Assembly (NCBI GenBank): GCA_025642075.2
Contig: JAODUO010000426.1
Location: 243,501-307,500 of the forward strand
DNA: 64,000 nucleotides
Reading direction: 5' to 3'
Source: Ridgeia piscesae
Lineage: Eukaryota > Annelida > Polychaeta > Sabellida > Siboglinidae
Below, piece by piece: positions 58,565 through 64,000 of the stretch (within the stretch, counting starts at the first letter, position 1; the number at the start of each line of letters is the position of its first letter). The translations under genes and the position numbers were made by a program. The notes under the pieces were generated by a model. That model was not told where the DNA came from and did no database searches. It saw only the letters and a program-made list of their open reading frames with translations.

Positions 58565-58612
58565 CTACAAACAACCAGATATGAACATATCTTATATAAA
58601 CTCATGTATATA

Positions 58613-58618
58613 CATACA

Positions 58619-58652
<34 letters not shown>

Positions 58653-58687
58653 CATACATTCATTCATTCATTCATTCATTCATTCAT
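58613..58687. repeat. (ACAT)n-(TCAT)n tetranucleotide (unit B)
   Basis: Shorter equivalent of 40,443-40,536. Confidence 0.95.
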
Positions 58688-58689
58688 GC

Positions 58690-60284
58690 AGCAGTCATGC
58701 ATATATACACATATAAACATGTATATATGCATACATTTTCTTACATATTTATACTCATTTATATTGTAAGTATTTCAAACTACTCTGTTCATTGTCAGAT
58801 ATCACCAGCAACAGTAACAAACTGTATAGTATATATTCATTTTTAATAGAACAGTTACACAATTGTTTCCTATTTATTTCCCAGCAAATATGTTAGAACA
58901 CACTTCAAACGGCACAATTTTAAAGATTTTTAAATAGACTAGGTGGCCATGCCCCCAGACACACACAGTGCGCATCACACATTTAGTGCTCGCTCAGCCC
59001 ATCCGAACACTTCGCCCATCATTTTACTCAGAGGAAACACTGCATAAAGCGTGCACACATGGTTAATTAAACTGTGATTGACAAGAAGCAACAACAACAA
59101 ATTTGCATTTTAAGTATAGCTTACTTCAAAACAGTCAACATAGGAATTCACATCCAATACTACAAAACATGTACCACGTAGACTGCACGTGTAAGACATC
59201 AGTTCTAGGTCAAATAAATGAAAGTTATTGTTACATGTGATTCTATTTTTTTTTATAGAAATATACATATTCATAATAATAATTATATTTAACGAGCATT
59301 AATCACGCTCAGGTTTCTGCAACGTTGATCCAGGTCATTCTCGAGCTCCAGGGGTCGCTTCGGCTGATTACTTCAGTACCCAGTTCTTCACTAACAGCCC
59401 GGACACATCCCTTTAAACATTCCTCTTTTAACGTTAGCCAATGACAATGAGGTGTGTGGTCGGCATAGGGACATGTGATATATCATATTTTAGTAATTTC
59501 AGCCACACGCTGCTCATGTTACATGTCCTGGACGTAAATGGGTCAATACATTGGGATTCCCACCAGTCATGTGTCCGCCTACAAACTGGGCGGTTATTTG
59601 CGCTGTTCTCACGGCTTACGCATTACCGACTGGCGAAGTCAACAACTATAATCGTAACGTTCGACTCCGCTCAATCGTCAGTTTTAAGGACAAGATCGGC
59701 CAGGTGTTTAGTATCGTAGCGCAACGACCCCTGGCTTGCGAGTGATCTTGGCCTATCGCGGCATATCCTTTGACCGAACTTGATTGATGTAAACTATGTT
59801 TTGTACATCGTATTTCTAGTAAACAAAAATGCAAAAATAGACATGCCTAATATTCATGAACTGCAACACTTTATTGTTGTAATGAAAACAAAAACATGGT
59901 GTTTGCGTTGTTCTCACGGATTACGCATTACAGATTGGTGAAGTCAACTACTATAAATAATCGTAACGTTCGACTCCCGGATGCAACGTTCACAAACAAC
60001 ACTCACTCATAATATCATGCACGACGTTGTGTTTATGGCGTACGTGGTTGACGTCATTAGCGTGGCGTCTGATTGGATTCCATTTAAGCGTAGCGGCATG
60101 GCGAGGTTCACTGGTCGGGACGTCCGCTTCCCCCACGCACCAGCGTACTGCGGAAAACAACATCACACCATCGTAGGATGGTTTGGAGGAGTTGTAATGG
60201 TTTTTATAAAATAACGCGTTATGATTATGACATACTGAAGTCTCTATCATGATCGACCAATAGGTGGCATTGTAGACCACAAAA
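58690..60284. other. Intron 1 of lectin copy B, nothing recognised
   Basis: Matches unit A 40,540-42,160. A stretch of unit A (41,750-41,890) is missing and is replaced by about 80 bp resembling the 41,445-41,515 sequence. Confidence 0.45.
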
Positions 60285-60460
60285 AGATGCAGAAGTTCAC
60301 CACAACATCCTCAGAACCGCTCATAGCATCGGTATATCACCATTACAGCCATGTGTAACTGCGCATGTGTGTTAATCCGTACACATGATCGCTACATTGC
60401 AGGCACCATGGCGTGTCTGAATAAATGACTATTGATATATATATATATATATATAGTATT

Positions 60461-60525
<65 letters not shown>

Positions 60526-60594
60526 GCATACATATTGTATCCATATATATGTATGTATATAAATATATATATATGCATACATATATACATACAG

Positions 60595-60628
<34 letters not shown>

Positions 60629-60930
60629 ATAAGGTATAAGGTATATATATATATACATATATTTATATACATACATATATATATATATATATGTGTGTGC
60701 GTGTTTATAATACATATATGTATATGTACATTAATGATATGAAGTCATTTATTCGGATGCGCTGTGATGCCTGCAATCTAGCGATCATGAATACGAATTA
60801 ACATTATATGCGCAGTTACATATGCCTGTAATTGTGCCATACCGATGCTACGAATGGTCCTGAGGATGTTGTGCTGAAATTCCAGTTGATCTGCATCTGT
60901 AGATCATGATAGAACATATAGTACAATTCA
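60285..60930. repeat. Inverted repeat of about 150 bp flanking AT-rich repeats
   Basis: 60,285-60,430 (CACAACATCCTCAGAACCGC ... GGCACCATGGCGTGTCTGAA) is repeated in inverse orientation at 60,735-60,890. The 300 bp between consist of several (TA)n runs. The outer arms continue weakly to about 60,240 and 60,930. Confidence 0.8.
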
Positions 60931-61115
60931 GGTGAAGACCGACAACAATCCGAAGTGGAGCCCTCAAGGCTGTCAGTCAACAAACTCCTCCACTTTTCTG
61001 GCAACTCCTGCAGATCAGTCGTCTCCAAAGGTTATGTTTGCATCCCTGTTGATTACAGCGGCTGGAACGAGAAGGTGGAGGGCATGGTCTCAAGGCAACA
61101 TGCGATCTCCATACA

Positions 61116-61191
<76 letters not shown>

Positions 61192-61247
61192 TATATTTGT
61201 GTTGCTTGTAAGTCTTGATAGTGTACCTTTTGCCAATATATATATAT

Positions 61248-61330
<83 letters not shown>

Positions 61331-61338
61331 ATATACAG

Positions 61339-61378
<40 letters not shown>

Positions 61379-61905
61379 CTCCCCTGGATTAATGACGCCA
61401 ACTTTTTCTTTTGCCCAAGTCCTGTGGCGATGGGCGAGTGGTAACGGCGGCAGGTGTAAGACGGTACTGGGAGTCGCTACTTACGGACCTGCACACAGGT
61501 GATACAAACAGGATGATCGATTTCTTCTCATTTTCAGGCATCTCATTTCATGCACACCATCAGTTGATAGCGGCAGCTTTGTACATGCTGCAATGCCAGA
61601 CCTATGATGGTCACGCTGCAGAAATGGAAGGTTCTGACATCCGAAAAATGTTGACATGTGATATAAAGAAAAGGCGAATTATCACCCACAACACGAGTAT
61701 TGGTCTCTTAACAGGTTAACAGCATGAGTATTGGTCTCTTAAATTGTTTTCAAAATAGAGTTGACAATGCTAGTGCTGCTAAGCGCTCTAAGGTACTCCA
61801 AGATGTACATTAAAGTCATCGTGCTGCTGATGCGACGGTTCTTCGCACCAAATCATATTCATTAGTAATACTGATTAGCCGTGCATGTCCGGTACTCCGT
61901 AAATC
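60931..61905. other. Unit B-specific insert with simple repeats
   Basis: Contains (CA)n-(TA)n runs at 61,116-61,375 and open frames at 60,955-61,110 and 61,411-61,719 without recognised domains. Absent from unit A, which passes from the CATCATGGCGT phrase to GGTTTGCAGC within 30 bp (42,695-42,730). Confidence 0.5.
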
Positions 61906-62807
61906 GCTAAAGGTTTGCAGCAAGGAACTTCATTTTGCGAAAGATAGAATACGTATTTTGACCATGCACCTAACTCAAGAACATGAACAGAATAACAAGA
62001 TGGTGAAGGGACAAGGTGGAACAATTGAACTGCAATTGGACAAACCGAAAAACCACAGGAATTTCGTAGGTGGATGGTCGGACGCCCATACATTGTCAGA
62101 CTAATTCGTTTAATACACAGTACGTGTCACAGCAGCCGAACAATCCAAGCACCCCGATCAATTGGCCAATTTTCTAGCTGAGTAGAAATATTATGGAAAA
62201 TCTATGATGGTCATTATCACAAAATTAGACAACCGAGGAGGGCAAGGAGCTTATATCCCTTTTCAGCACCGGTGTTGTCAAAGTGTCTGTGTTGAATGCT
62301 ACAGAAACAAATAAGCGAAAAGATATTTATAAAGGAAAACGTAATTAACTGCATCAAATCCATCAGTAAGTCAGGAGCTAAAAATAAATTCGGATAGATC
62401 AAAGATTGAACAAGGCTACCTGGTTGTCCGAACTCGAAGTTTCAACTAAAGAAAGCAAAGCATGACTGCCTAATTATAATATTTAGAAGGCTCTATGTGG
62501 GATGTCAAAACATTGATGTCCCGATGTCTTTTATACCTACAGCTTTGTATCCTGTAGGGTAGGAGCTTGCAGCACGGGTCACTGGCATGGTCATATAAGA
62601 GAACGACAAGTCTCTGTATTGCAGCCAGCTTGTCATTAACATTTACTGCAACATGATCATCGTAGGTCATGCGGCATGTACAAAGCCGCTGCAAACTGAG
62701 GAGTCAGCCTTCCCTAGCGTAGCAACCTACGCTCGAATAAGTGCATCTGTCCTTCCACTTCCATCCATCCAGGTTCTTTCTGTTTTACACACGGTTCTGC
62801 ATGGTTT

Positions 62808-63005
<198 letters not shown>

Positions 63006-63469
63006 AATCGATATAAACTAATTGAAGAATAAAAGATAGCGTAACTGGCAGTAGTAGGTTTCGTGGTGACGTGCACATTGGCACATAATGTACAAGTCTG
63101 GCTGGGCGTTAATGTTCTTGGAAGAACGAGCATTGATGTTCAAGTCCTTCGTTTATCGTAAATGCATGCAATTGTGAATGCGTCGTAAAGGTACGTGCAT
63201 TCTATTCATTTACGTTTCAACTGATCAACAAATGTTGATGCCATGACCAAAAACTGTAATACCAGTACTGTCATACATGGTCAACCACTACACAGCACTG
63301 CAGGCAACCATAAGGTACTACTCAATTGGAGCTACAGCAAGACATCTTCATGATCGCAAATAATATAGGTACACAAAATGTCACTGTTATTTTCTGCATT
63401 GGCAGACGTCATTGTAGGACGGCACTGCATATCCAATGGTTCAACCGAACAAGGAGCTGAGTGGAATGA

Positions 63470-63805
63470 ACGAACGAACGAACGAACGAACGAACGAACG
63501 AACGAACGGACGGACGGACGGACGGACGAACGGACGGACGGACGGACGGACGGACGGACGGACGGACGGACGGACGGACGGACGGAGGGACGGAGGGACG
63601 GAGGGACGGAGGGACGGAGGGACGGAGGAGGGAGGGAGGGAGGGACGGACGGACGCGCGGACGGGCGGGCGGACGATCGAACGATAGAAAGAAAGAACGA
63701 CAAACGAACGAACGAACGAACGAACGAACGCACACACGCACGCACGCATGCACGCCGCGCACACGAACTAACGAACAAATGGACGGACGGACGAACGCAC
63801 GTTGG
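63470..63805. repeat. (ACGA)n/(GGAC)n/(GGAGGGAC)n block (unit B)
   Basis: Equivalent of 44,412-44,680 but with expanded GGAC and GGAGGGAC sections. Long basic and Pro/Ser open frames over it are artefacts. Confidence 0.95.
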
Positions 63806-64000
63806 AAATTACTCCTTGAGCAATATCGCATTATTTTCTAAATTTGTACAATTGCTTATCAACCCCACTCATCTACACAAGCAGCATATTTCCATGAATT
63901 TGTTGCAAGTAATCCCAAACAGCGACAGTAAACCAGGAGTAACCTTCTTTACACTTCTAGGATGAAGAAGAAATTTGGAATCCGAGCTTTCTCGGTTGCC

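Overview
The window looks like nuclear DNA from a marine invertebrate animal, possibly a mollusc or another lophotrochozoan; that placement is inference. Genes have spliced exons with GT-AG introns. Long microsatellites, minisatellites and fragments of several non-LTR retrotransposons, tRNA-derived SINEs and terminal-inverted-repeat (TIR) DNA elements fill most of the rest. The F-type lectin domain fits such an animal.

Layout. 0-16.5 kb is gene-poor: a 35-bp minisatellite, two CpG-dense stretches, a SINE and several dead LINE fragments. 16.5-23.6 kb (minus strand) is a three-exon 3-mercaptopyruvate sulfurtransferase-like gene whose 5.9-kb second intron is packed with transposon debris. 24.6-25.9 kb is a LINE endonuclease remnant. 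From 25.8 kb to the right edge the sequence is dominated by a large tandem duplication: unit A (25,820 to at least 44,880) and unit B (48,695 to beyond 64,000), with many copy-specific insertions that expose transposon empty sites.

Each unit carries a minus-strand gene that I assembled from exons with compatible phases. In unit A it has an exon for a signal peptide (seen only in A; the B equivalent should lie just past the window), two exons for one F-type (fucolectin) lectin domain, one exon whose Ser/Thr/Pro-rich stalk is encoded by a microsatellite and is followed by a transmembrane helix, and a short tail exon. The two lectin copies differ in a striking way. Exon 2, which holds most of the sugar-binding motif, has 12 differences over 234 bp, 11 of them amino-acid changing, while intron 2 beside it has a single substitution. 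Copy B has lost the motif Asp. The stalk exon is 583 nt in B and 431 nt in A, which puts the A transmembrane segment out of frame in this assembly.

The lectin pair is the best candidate for new biology: a duplicated, membrane-anchored, rapidly diversifying F-type lectin with a hypermutable coding stalk. The closest known parallel is oyster sperm bindin, also built from F-type lectin domains. All identities given are by eye; none was computed.
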